Shown here: one piece after another, positions 25,299-32,533 of the stretch | How the letters are laid out: each line of letters begins with the position of its first letter | How positions within the stretch are numbered: the first letter of the stretch is position 1 | Origin: Sphingomonas qomolangmaensis | GTDB lineage: Bacteria > Pseudomonadota > Alphaproteobacteria > Sphingomonadales > Sphingomonadaceae | Reading direction: 5' to 3' | Assembly: GCF_024496245.1 (NCBI RefSeq) | Contig: NZ_CP101740.1 | Span: forward strand, 2,913,501 to 2,977,500 | Length of the DNA: 64,000 nucleotides | Made by a program: the position numbers and the translations under genes | The notes under the pieces: model-generated | Seen by the model: only the letters and a program-made list of their open reading frames with translations | Databases searched by the model: none | Told to the model about the DNA's origin: nothing

Positions 25299-26057
25299 CT
25301 ATCCATAGGCGCGAACGAAGAACACGATCGTGGTGACGATCGTCACCAGCAGCGTCCAGATACGGATCGCGGTGGGTGGCAGCTTTTTGCCCGCGCGCGC
25401 GCCCAGCCATCCGCCCAGCACCGCGCCGGCCAGCATCGGCAGGCAGGCGTCCCATCGCACCATCCCGAAACCGATGAACACGATCATCGCGGCGGTGTTG
25501 GCGACCGCCAGCATCAGCGTGCGCGGTGCCATCAGCCGGTGCGGCGGTTCCCCCGCGAGCAACCCCCATACCGCGGTCAGCATCATCCCCACCCCGCCGC
25601 CGAAATAGCCACCATAAACCCCCAGCAGCGCCTGCGCGACGAACAGCGCCCGCGGCCCCGGCGCGGCATGGCGCTGCAGCACCTCGGCGGCGCGCTTGCC
25701 GAACGCGATCGCGATCGTCGCCATCAGCAGCAGCCAGGGGATGATGATGTCGAAGGTCGTGGTGGGGGTAACCACCAGCAACAGGCTGCCCACCAACCCC
25801 CCGACAAAGGTGATTCCGGCAAGCGTCCGCACCGACATCCCCGCGACCGGGCGCAGCCCCTCGCGATAGGTGTACGCACTCATGAACGCGCCGGGCTGCA
25901 GCGCGACGTTCGAGGTCGCGTTGGCGATCGGGCTAGGCAGGCCGATCGCGATCAGCGCGGGCATGGTGGCAAAAGTGCCCCCGCCCGCCAGCGCGTTCAT
26001 CGCCCCGCCGACAAGCCCGGCAGCGGCGGCCAGCGCCAGGATGGGAAGGTCGAGCAT
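25299..26057 (-). CDS. TSUP/TauE-SafE family membrane permease
   Basis: This 252-residue protein has eight or so hydrophobic segments and the TSUP hallmarks GGAMNALAGGGTFATMPALI near the N-terminus and YGGYFGGGVGMMLTAVWGLL in the second half. The family exports or imports small organic acids and sulfur compounds such as sulfoacetate or sulfite; the substrate here cannot be read from sequence. It lies 15 nt upstream of nothing obvious but is collinear with the molybdoenzyme pair, which would suit a sulfur compound. Confidence 0.85.
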   Translation of the reverse strand: MLDLPILALAAAAGLVGGAMNALAGGGTFATMPALIAIGLPSPIANATSNVALQPGAFMSAYTYREGLRPVAGMSVRTLAGITFVGGLVGSLLLVVTPTTTFDIIIPWLLLMATIAIAFGKRAAEVLQRHAAPGPRALFVAQALLGVYGGYFGGGVGMMLTAVWGLLAGEPPHRLMAPRTLMLAVANTAAMIVFIGFGMVRWDACLPMLAGAVLGGWLGARAGKKLPPTAIRIWTLLVTIVTTIVFFVRAYG

Positions 26058-26382
26058 GGATCGCGGCTAGAGCCGATCGGGGTGGGCGTGTCGAGGGGGA
26101 GAAGGAAGGGGTGGAGCCTGTTCCGGTTGGTCTGAGGCAAGGGTTCTGCGTCCAAAGCGGCTACCCCGCATCCGCCCCCTCCGTCAGCCCTGCGGCTGCC
26201 ACCTCCCCCTGGCGGGGGAGAGAAGATTCGGACAATCCTCCCCCGCCAAGGGGAGGTGGCGGTCGCGCAGCGACCGACGGAGGGGAGGGGAACGGGACGA
26301 TTGCTGGTATCCGGATCGCTTGTGAGCGAGCTGCAAAGCAGTGCAGCTTTCCGTAAACAGCCCCGAACCAACCGAAAACCCG
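26058..26382. other. Gene-free gap before TSUP gene, filled by repeat DNA
   Basis: These 325 nt between the end of rlmN and the TSUP start hold a large inverted repeat at 26175-26286 and no supported gene. The TSUP promoter must lie in the 100 nt next to 26058. I see no clear box. Confidence 0.6.
26175..26286. repeat. Inverted repeat (CCCCTCCGTCAGC...GACGGAGGGG)
   Basis: The arms 26175-26220 and 26238-26286 are complementary along most of their length, including CCACCTCCCC versus GGGGAGGTGG and CCTCCGTC versus GACGGAGG. A short hinge joins them. This is another intergenic palindrome of a type I recall from sphingomonads, and it may act as a terminator downstream of rlmN. Confidence 0.75.
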
Positions 26383-27591
26383 TTACCCCAGCGCCGCCAT
26401 CTTGTCCTCGGCGATCCGGTCCAGTTCGGCTCGACTCTTCTTCTCCGATGCGGTCTTGAGCTGCCCGCACGCAGCGTCGATGTCGCGACCGCGCGGCGTC
26501 CGCACCGGGGCCGAGATGCCCGCCCCGAAGACGATCTCGCTGAAGCTGCGGATTCGCTCGGGCGTCGAGCATTCGTAATTCGCGCCGGGCCAGGGGTTGA
26601 ACGGGATCAGATTCACCTTGGCGGGCAGACGATAGTGTTTGAGCACCCGCACCAGCTCGTGCGCGTCGGCGTCGCTGTCGTTCTTGTCCTTGAGCATCAC
26701 GTACTCAAAGGTGATTCGGCGGGCATTGTTCGCACCCGGATAGTCGGCACAGGCTTGGAGCAGTTCCTCGATGCCGTATTTGCGGTTGAGCGGCACGATC
26801 TCGTCGCGCACTTCCTTGGTCACCGCGTGGAGCGATACGGCAAGGTTCACGCCGATCTCGGCCCCCGCGCGCGCCATCATCGGCACCACGCCCGAGGTCG
26901 AGAGCGTGATCCGCCGCTTCGACAGCGCGATGCCGTCGCCGTCCATCACGATTCCCAGCGCATCGCGGACGCTGTCGAAATTATACAGCGGCTCGCCCAT
27001 GCCCATCATCACGATGTTGGTGAGCATCCGCCCGTCGGGCTGGCTCGGCCATTCGCCAAGATTGTCGCGCGCCAGCATGACCTGGCCGACGATCTCTGCC
27101 GGCGTCAGGTTGCGGACTAGGCGCATGGTGCCTGTGTGACAGAAGGTGCAATTCAACGTGCAGCCGACCTGGCTCGATACGCATAGGGTGCCGCGATCGG
27201 CGTCGGGGATGAACACCATTTCATAGTCTTGCGCGTCGTCCGTGCGCAGCAGCCATTTGCGGGTGCCGTCGGTCGACACCTGCGCCTCGACCACTTGCGG
27301 GCGGCTGATGACGAAGCGCTGCGCCAGCCAAGGCTGCATCGTCTTTGAAATGTCGGTCATCAGCGCGAAATCGGTGACGCCGCGATTGTAGATCCAGTGC
27401 CATAACTGCTTGGCGCGCAATTTCGCCTGCTTGGGTTCGAGCTGCGAGGTCTCGAGCGCCATCCGCAGATCGGCCTTCGACAGCCCCAGCAGGTCGATAC
27501 GCCCGTCGCTGCGCATCGGCAGCGCACGCGGGACGGGCACGGGATCGATGTGCCCGGGGATGGGCATGGGCGGCGTCGAGACTGTCAGCAT
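26383..27591 (-). CDS. rlmN: RlmN, dual-specificity 23S rRNA/tRNA C2-adenosine methyltransferase
   Basis: This radical-SAM enzyme methylates A2503 of 23S rRNA and A37 of some tRNAs. From ATG at 27591 the protein has 402 residues. The iron-sulfur motif is [11 protein letters not shown], and the second catalytic Cys is in [14 protein letters not shown] near the C-terminus. [13 protein letters not shown] and [11 protein letters not shown] are family motifs, and KAKQLW-type [18 protein letters not shown] marks the N-terminal domain. The frame is open further upstream (to 28143), but that part overlaps two other genes and is not coding. Confidence 0.96.
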   Translation of the reverse strand: MLTVSTPPMPIPGHIDPVPVPRALPMRSDGRIDLLGLSKADLRMALETSQLEPKQAKLRAKQLWHWIYNRGVTDFALMTDISKTMQPWLAQRFVISRPQVVEAQVSTDGTRKWLLRTDDAQDYEMVFIPDADRGTLCVSSQVGCTLNCTFCHTGTMRLVRNLTPAEIVGQVMLARDNLGEWPSQPDGRMLTNIVMMGMGEPLYNFDSVRDALGIVMDGDGIALSKRRITLSTSGVVPMMARAGAEIGVNLAVSLHAVTKEVRDEIVPLNRKYGIEELLQACADYPGANNARRITFEYVMLKDKNDSDADAHELVRVLKHYRLPAKVNLIPFNPWPGANYECSTPERIRSFSEIVFGAGISAPVRTPRGRDIDAACGQLKTASEKKSRAELDRIAEDKMAALG

Positions 27592-27623
27592 GGCGGCGAC
27601 ATAGCCGAAAACGGCGGTGTTCG

Positions 27624-28100
27624 CTAGGGGGCCGGACGCCGCGCGCACCCCACCCCCGCCGCGTCGATCGCGGTGGCGGCGCCCGCCAGCGCATAGACGT
27701 CGGCGAAGGGGGCGCCGTTCGCGGCGATGCTTTCGACGCTCATGCTGCGCCCGGCGCGGATCGCGCCGACGATCGCCCGGTCGGTGCGCGCGTCGGGGGA
27801 CCAGGCGTCGCGGTCGCCCGCCTTGAGCTGAAACCGCCGCTCGCCGATCGCCAGCGTCACGCGCGCGCGCGGGGTGCGCTGGCGGCTGAGGCGGATGTGG
27901 AGCTGGTTGTGGACCTGCTTGCCCGGCCAGGTTGCGATCGAGGCGAAGGCGCCGCGACGCCGGCGCTGGACCGGGGCAGCGATCGCGTAGCAGCGCGCGG
28001 GCTCGACATCGCGAAACGCCCCCCAGGATTCGAAAACGCCGATCGGCTCGCGCGCGCCGCCTTGCGAAAGCGCCAGGGCAAGCGCGAGCGCGAGCATCAT
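27624..28100 (-). CDS. IalB-like small exported protein
   Basis: This 158-residue protein starts with a short hydrophobic signal ([15 protein letters not shown]). It has [20 protein letters not shown], which resembles the invasion-associated locus B family pattern of a Trp motif followed by CYA, and a [21 protein letters not shown] region. The role of this family outside Bartonella is unclear. The ATG overlaps the stop of the phosphatase gene (ATGA), so it is the middle gene of a phosphatase-IalB-rlmN run. Confidence 0.6.
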   Translation of the reverse strand: MMLALALALALSQGGAREPIGVFESWGAFRDVEPARCYAIAAPVQRRRRGAFASIATWPGKQVHNQLHIRLSRQRTPRARVTLAIGERRFQLKAGDRDAWSPDARTDRAIVGAIRAGRSMSVESIAANGAPFADVYALAGAATAIDAAGVGCARRPAP

Positions 28101-28738
28101 GCCGGCGAGCGCCCGGTGCCCAGATGGACGACCCGTTCGGCACCGCGCTCGACCGCCACCACCGACCCTTGCGGCAGCCCCTCGGCGAACGGCGCGTCGA
28201 GCGACGGCGTCGGCGGCAGCCCGGTCATCAGCCCGCGCAGCACCCGGCTCGAAATGCCGTGGGTGATCACCAGCCGGTCGCCCGAATCGCCTGCGGTATC
28301 GGTGAGCCACCCCGCCGATCGATCGGCGATGTCGGCATAGCTCTCGCCATCGGGGGCGCAGGCCAGCGCGCCGTTGCTCGAATCGAACACCGGCCCCACC
28401 CGCGCGATCAAATCGGCATAATAAAGCCCGCCCCAGCTGCCCATGCCGATCTCGATCAGCCGCGCATCGATGTGCGCGCCGTGCCAGTCGAGCCCCAGAA
28501 TCTCGGCGATCACCGCCAGTGTCTGCAGCGCGCGCCCGGTGGGCGACGCCCACAACGTCAGCCGGGGCGACGACCCGAGTTCGGCGAGCAAGGCGCGGCC
28601 CATCTCCTCGGCCTGGCCGAAGCCTGCGCGCGTCAGCGGGGTATGCGGATGATCGCCCTGCAGCCGCCGCGCGGCGTTGAACACGGTCTCGCCATGGCGG
28701 GCAATGAAGTCGCGGCCGGCGCGCGGGATGGTCGACAT
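28097..28738 (-). CDS. Histidine phosphatase family protein
   Basis: This 213-residue phosphoglycerate-mutase-like phosphatase has the catalytic [15 protein letters not shown] motif at the N-terminus. It also has [16 protein letters not shown] with the second Arg, EIGMGSWGG with the acid/base Glu, and [13 protein letters not shown] with the second catalytic His. The substrate is unknown. It starts 140 nt from the divergent outer-membrane protein gene. Confidence 0.9.
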   Translation of the reverse strand: MSTIPRAGRDFIARHGETVFNAARRLQGDHPHTPLTRAGFGQAEEMGRALLAELGSSPRLTLWASPTGRALQTLAVIAEILGLDWHGAHIDARLIEIGMGSWGGLYYADLIARVGPVFDSSNGALACAPDGESYADIADRSAGWLTDTAGDSGDRLVITHGISSRVLRGLMTGLPPTPSLDAPFAEGLPQGSVVAVERGAERVVHLGTGRSPA

Positions 28739-28878
28739 CGCTGCCGTTTCAACCCCCTGTGGCGCAAAAGCAACGGAAAACCTTGTTTATTTTGGGTTCA
28801 TGCAACTTCGGGGCGCGCCACCTATTTGAGCATCCCGCCCGACGATTGAACGGGTGTGTTCAGTAATTGGAGATTTGT

Positions 28879-29535
28879 ATGCGTTACGCAATCGCAGCCG
28901 CGCTGGTCGCATCGACCGCGCTCGCAGCACCCGCCTTCGCGCAGGAGGTGAACCCGGTGTTCACCGGTCCGCGCATCGCGGTTCTCGGCGGCTATGACGG
29001 CATCCAGCCGGGCAGCAGCAACGACGCCGATGTCGAAGGCATCGATCAGACCGTCGACGGCTTCCTGTACGGCGTCGAAGCCGGCTACGACATCGCGCTC
29101 GGCGGCGCGCTCGTCGGCGCCGAGGTCGAGCTGACCGATTCGACCGGCAAGGTTGAAACCGCTCGCGTCAACCCGAACACCTTCGGCTTCGGTGAAGTCA
29201 GCACCGGCCGCGACATCTATCTCGGCCTTCGCGCCGGTGTGCTCGCGACCCCCGAGACGCTGATCTATGCCAAGGGCGGCTACACCAATGCCCGGCTGAA
29301 CCTGCTGGGCAGCGACGGCACCACCGAGTTCGACGAGAATTTCGAACTCGACGGCTTCCGCGTCGGTGCAGGCGTCGAGCGCGCGATCGGCACCAACGCC
29401 TTTGCCAAGGTCGAATATCGCTATTCGAACTATTCGAACGCGAACTTCGAATATGCGAATGGCGCGACCACCAGCGACTTCGACATCGACACCGATCGTC
29501 ACCAGGTAGTCGCCGGCGTGGGCATGCGTTTTTAA
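28879..29535 (+). CDS. Small outer-membrane beta-barrel protein
   Basis: This 218-residue porin-family protein has a signal peptide (MRYAIAAALVASTALAAPAFAQ) and about eight alternating strands (IAVLGGYDG, GFLYGVEAGYDIAL, YLGLRAGVL, IYAKGGYT, GVERAIG, AKVEYRYSNYS). It ends in VVAGVGMRF, with the terminal Phe required for barrel assembly. This is the Omp25/OmpA-barrel type of alphaproteobacteria. I chose ATG 28879 because GGAG lies 6 nt upstream. A strong terminator follows at 29574. Confidence 0.88.
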   Translation: MRYAIAAALVASTALAAPAFAQEVNPVFTGPRIAVLGGYDGIQPGSSNDADVEGIDQTVDGFLYGVEAGYDIALGGALVGAEVELTDSTGKVETARVNPNTFGFGEVSTGRDIYLGLRAGVLATPETLIYAKGGYTNARLNLLGSDGTTEFDENFELDGFRVGAGVERAIGTNAFAKVEYRYSNYSNANFEYANGATTSDFDIDTDRHQVVAGVGMRF

Positions 29536-29573
29536 CGCCTGCTTAACCATCGACCCATAATCGGGACGGCAGG

Positions 29574-29603
29574 GGGCCGGGGCAGCTTGCTCCGGCCCTT
29601 TTT
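29574..29603 (+). terminator. Intrinsic terminator after outer-membrane protein gene
   Basis: GGGCCGG (29574-29580) pairs with CCGGCCC (29592-29598), leaving an 11-nt loop, and is directly followed by TTTTT. This is a textbook rho-independent terminator 40 nt after the stop codon. Confidence 0.92.
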
Positions 29604-29695
29604 CGCGTTAGAGATACAGCCGACCAATTGTCGCGCGGCGGTCGGGCGCGAGGGATTAATCGGTTTTGGGACGTTGCTCCCGGGGGTTGGATACG

Positions 29696-30823
29696 ATGAA
29701 GGCGACGATCGAACGCGCAACCTTGTTGAAGGGGCTCAGCCACGTCCAGTCGGTGGTCGAGCGGCGCAACACCATTCCGATCCTGTCGAACGTCCTGCTC
29801 GATGCGCAGGCCGGCGGCACGCTGCGGCTGATGGCGACCGACCTCGACCTGCAGATCGACGAGACGATCGCCGCCGCGGTCGACCAGCCGGGCGCGACCA
29901 CGGTGTCGGCGCACACGTTGTTCGACATCGCGCGGAAATTGCCCGAGGGATCGCAGGTCGAGGTCACCGCGGCCGAAGGGCGGATGACGATCGTCGCGGG
30001 GCGCGCGCGCTTTACGCTGGCGACGCTGCCGCGCGACGATTTCCCCGTGATCGCCGAGGGCGAGCTGCCGACGGTGTTCGAGCTGCCCGCCAATACGCTC
30101 AAGGCGATCATCGACAAGACGCGCTTCGCGATCTCGACCGAAGAGACGCGCTATTATCTCAACGGCATCTTCCTGCACGTCGCCGATGAGGGCGGTCCCG
30201 GTGGCGCGCAGCCGGTGCTCAAGGCAGCGGCGACCGACGGCCACCGGCTGGCGCGTGTCACCGTGCCGCGGCCCGACGGCGCCGAGGCGATGCCCGACGT
30301 GATCGTCCCGCGCAAATGCGTCGCCGAGCTGCGCAAGTTGCTCGACGAGGTCGATGGGTCGGTCGGCGTGTCGCTCAGCCCGTCGAAGATCCGCTTCGAT
30401 CTGGGGCAGGCGATCCTGACCTCGAAGCTGATCGACGGCACCTTCCCCGATTATTCGCGGGTGATCCCGGTCGCCAACGACAAGTTGCTCAAGCTCGATC
30501 CGCGCAGCTTCATGCAGGGGGTCGATCGCGTGTCGACGATCGCCACCGAAAAGACCCGCGCGGTGAAGATGGCGGTCGATCGCGACAAGATCACCTTGTC
30601 GGTCACCAGCCCCGAAAACGGCACCGCCGCCGAGGAAGTGCCCGGCGATTACGCATCGATGCCGTTCGAGATCGGCTTCAACAGCCGCTATCTGATGGAC
30701 ATCCTCAACCAGATCGAAGGCGACATGGTCGAGGTCCATCTGGCCGACGCCGCAGCCCCGACACTGATCCGCGAGAACGACCAGTCGCAGGCGCTGTACG
30801 TGCTGATGCCGATGCGCGTCTGA
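29696..30823 (+). CDS. dnaN: DnaN, DNA polymerase III beta sliding clamp
   Basis: The beta clamp tethers the replicase to DNA. From ATG at 29696 the protein has 375 residues in three similar domains. It begins MKATIERATLLKGLSHVQSV and has RRNTIPILSNVLLDAQ, FAISTEETRYYLNGIFLHV, ATDGHRLARVTV and SKLIDGTFPDYSRVIP. It ends YVLMPMRV, the standard C-terminus that forms the partner-binding cleft. dnaA is not beside it. The biosynthetic cluster begins directly downstream. Confidence 0.97.
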   Translation: MKATIERATLLKGLSHVQSVVERRNTIPILSNVLLDAQAGGTLRLMATDLDLQIDETIAAAVDQPGATTVSAHTLFDIARKLPEGSQVEVTAAEGRMTIVAGRARFTLATLPRDDFPVIAEGELPTVFELPANTLKAIIDKTRFAISTEETRYYLNGIFLHVADEGGPGGAQPVLKAAATDGHRLARVTVPRPDGAEAMPDVIVPRKCVAELRKLLDEVDGSVGVSLSPSKIRFDLGQAILTSKLIDGTFPDYSRVIPVANDKLLKLDPRSFMQGVDRVSTIATEKTRAVKMAVDRDKITLSVTSPENGTAAEEVPGDYASMPFEIGFNSRYLMDILNQIEGDMVEVHLADAAAPTLIRENDQSQALYVLMPMRV

Positions 30824-30830
30824 GATTTCG

Positions 30831-30850
30831 CGCCGCTGCACGAAGCGGCG
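30831..30850 (+). terminator. GC hairpin after dnaN
   Basis: CGCCGCT and AGCGGCG form a 7-bp stem with a 6-nt loop 8 nt after the dnaN stop. No T-run follows, so termination is uncertain. Confidence 0.35.
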
Positions 30851-30856
30851 GTCGCG

Positions 30857-30915
30857 ATTGGGGCGGCGGAATTGAGGGCGGCCGGATTGAGGGCGGCGGG
30901 ATTGAGGGCGGCGGG
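30857..30915. repeat. 15-bp tandem repeat (ATTGAGGGCGGCGGG), about four units
   Basis: Units start at 30857 (14 bp, variant), 30871, 30886 and 30901. The last two are identical and the others differ at one or two bases. It ends 21 nt before the phosphopantetheinyl transferase start, exactly at the edge between dnaN and the biosynthetic cluster. Confidence 0.85.
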
Positions 30916-30936
30916 CGATGCTGCGACAAGCATGGC

Positions 30937-31650
30937 ATGGCCCGCTGCTGGACCCTGACTGACGACGTCGTCGACGTTTGGCTGGTGCGGCTGCCCCCCG
31001 CGGCGCCGCCGCCCGCCCTGCTGGCGATGCTCTCGCCCGCCGAGCTTGCCGCCGCGGGCCGTTTCCGCCACCGACCATCGCACGATAGCTATGTCGTCAC
31101 GCGGGGGGTGCTGCGCCAGTTGCTCGCGCGCTATCTGGGCGAAGCTCCCGCAGCGGTGGAGATCACCAGCCAGGAGCGGGGAAAGCCCGTGGTTCGCGGC
31201 CCGTTGCGATTCAATGTTTCGCATTCGGGCGAATTCGCGCTGCTCGGGTTCGCGCGCGACTGCGATGTCGGGGTCGATATCGAAGCCGTCCGCGCCGCGC
31301 CCGATTGGCTGGCGATCGCGCGAAGGTTCTTCGCCGCCGACGAGGCCGATGCGCTGGCGGCGACCGCCGATGCCCAGCGTGAGACCGCATTTTTCCGCTG
31401 TTGGACGCGCAAGGAGGCGTTCGTGAAGGCCACCGGCCTGGGGCTTTCGGCGCCGCTCGACAGCTTCAGCGTGTCGCTCGATGCGACCGCGCCGCGCTTC
31501 GTTCGGCTGCCCCCCACCGAAGACAATTGGTCGCTCCACGACATCGCGGTGGGTCGGCGATATGCCGCTGCGCTGGTGCATCGCGGCGAAGCGCGTTCGC
31601 TGCGGTTGCATCGGCTCGACGACCCGCTCGCGCTGTGCGCGACCGCTTGA
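30937..31650 (+). CDS. Sfp-type 4'-phosphopantetheinyl transferase
   Basis: This enzyme would attach the phosphopantetheine arm to the carrier domains of the NRPSs nearby. The 237-residue protein, from ATG at 30937, has the Sfp pattern FNVSHSGEFALLGFA, the magnesium site VGVDIEAV and the FRCWTRKEAFVKATGLGL motif. N-terminal SQERGKPVV matches the usual xGKPxx region. It is the first gene of the plus-strand arm. A tandem repeat lies just upstream, and the MbtH-like gene follows after 114 nt. Confidence 0.94.
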   Translation: MARCWTLTDDVVDVWLVRLPPAAPPPALLAMLSPAELAAAGRFRHRPSHDSYVVTRGVLRQLLARYLGEAPAAVEITSQERGKPVVRGPLRFNVSHSGEFALLGFARDCDVGVDIEAVRAAPDWLAIARRFFAADEADALAATADAQRETAFFRCWTRKEAFVKATGLGLSAPLDSFSVSLDATAPRFVRLPPTEDNWSLHDIAVGRRYAAALVHRGEARSLRLHRLDDPLALCATA

Positions 31651-31764
31651 CGCGAATTACGCCGCAACCGCGGTGAAATCGGCTGGACGATCGCCGATAG
31701 ATATGGCTTACTAAATCGCAGTTCACAGCGTTCGATATCCTGCATCCTTGGAGTCGAATACATC

Positions 31765-31983
31765 ATGTCGAGCGATGACGAAGAAGACACCTCGCAATAT
31801 GAGGTAGTAAAAAACCAGGAAGACCAATATTCCATTTGGTCGGTCGGCCGGGAATTGCCTGCTGGTTGGGAAGCCGTCGGCAAAACGGGGCTCAAGGGCG
31901 AATGCCTCGAATATATCGAAACCGTCTGGACCGATATGCGACCGCGCAGCCTGCGCGAGCATATGAATTCGCATACCCAGTGA
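31765..31983 (+). CDS. MbtH-like NRPS accessory protein
   Basis: MbtH-like proteins bind adenylation domains and are often needed for their folding or activity. This 72-residue protein has the family core NQEDQYSIWSVGRELPAGWE and ECLEYIETVWTDMRPRSLRE, including the conserved Trp residues. GGAG precedes the ATG. It sits between the phosphopantetheinyl transferase and an unknown gene at the head of the NRPS arm. It could serve any of the six or so intact adenylation domains in the window. Confidence 0.95.
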   Translation: MSSDDEEDTSQYEVVKNQEDQYSIWSVGRELPAGWEAVGKTGLKGECLEYIETVWTDMRPRSLREHMNSHTQ

Positions 31984-32008
31984 AATCCAAAGCTCGGGAG
32001 GAAAATTC

Positions 32009-32503
32009 ATGGCAAAGGCTTCTACCGCATCTGCCGACGCCGCCGTCTTCGACGATGGCGATCCGCATTATAAACAGCTGCAAAGCGCGCATGAGGGCTA
32101 TTTCCAGGATGTCGCCGATATCTGCGCCAAGGCACAAGCGCGCTATCAGACGATCCAGACCGAATATGAGCGGTCGGTCGAGACCGCTTTCCTGAAGCAG
32201 GAACCCGACGGCTTCCGCGCCGCCAACGAAAATTACCAGCGCGCGCTCGAATCGGCGACCGCCGATACCAGCTCGGCTAACGACTATGCGGAGGCCTATC
32301 GCCGCTACAAGCGCTCGATCAAGGCGATGTTCGGGTCGGTCGACATCGACGAGCTGACGTTCACCGATATCACCCAGTTGAGCCAAAGCCTGTTTGGCGT
32401 GTCGCAGATGGCGCTGAGCCTCAGCTGCGGCCAGACGGCGACCTACAACAACCCCTTCGAGGCCGCGACGACGAAGTCCGAAGCCAGCACGGCCGACGAA
32501 TAA
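32009..32503 (+). CDS. Unknown helical protein in NRPS cluster
   Basis: I do not recognise this 164-residue protein. It lacks a signal peptide or membrane segment and is predicted by eye to be almost all helix. Polar, Gln/Glu/Tyr-rich repeats occur in the middle (YFQDVADICAKAQARYQTIQ, then TEYERSVETAFLKQEPDGF), and an SADTSSANDYAEAYRRYKRS-like stretch follows. A GGGAGG ribosome-binding site precedes the ATG. It lies 25 nt after the MbtH gene and 30 nt before the hydrolase fusion, so it is surely co-transcribed. The helical-bundle look recalls phasin or ESX-type small proteins, but I have no real evidence for either. Confidence 0.75.
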   Translation: MAKASTASADAAVFDDGDPHYKQLQSAHEGYFQDVADICAKAQARYQTIQTEYERSVETAFLKQEPDGFRAANENYQRALESATADTSSANDYAEAYRRYKRSIKAMFGSVDIDELTFTDITQLSQSLFGVSQMALSLSCGQTATYNNPFEAATTKSEASTADE

Positions 32504-32533
32504 GACCGGAGCGCGAAGGAGGGCGATGCGGGC

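Noticed and set aside
26383..28143. Extended RlmN frame reaching back to 28143
   Set aside because: The upstream 184 codons overlap the IalB-like gene and the end of the phosphatase gene and show no protein-like composition. RlmN starts at 27591.
28740..28878. A sigma-70 or stress-sigma promoter before the outer-membrane protein gene
   Set aside because: Partial -35-like (TTGTTT) and GGAAAAC sequences occur, but I found no matching second element at proper spacing.
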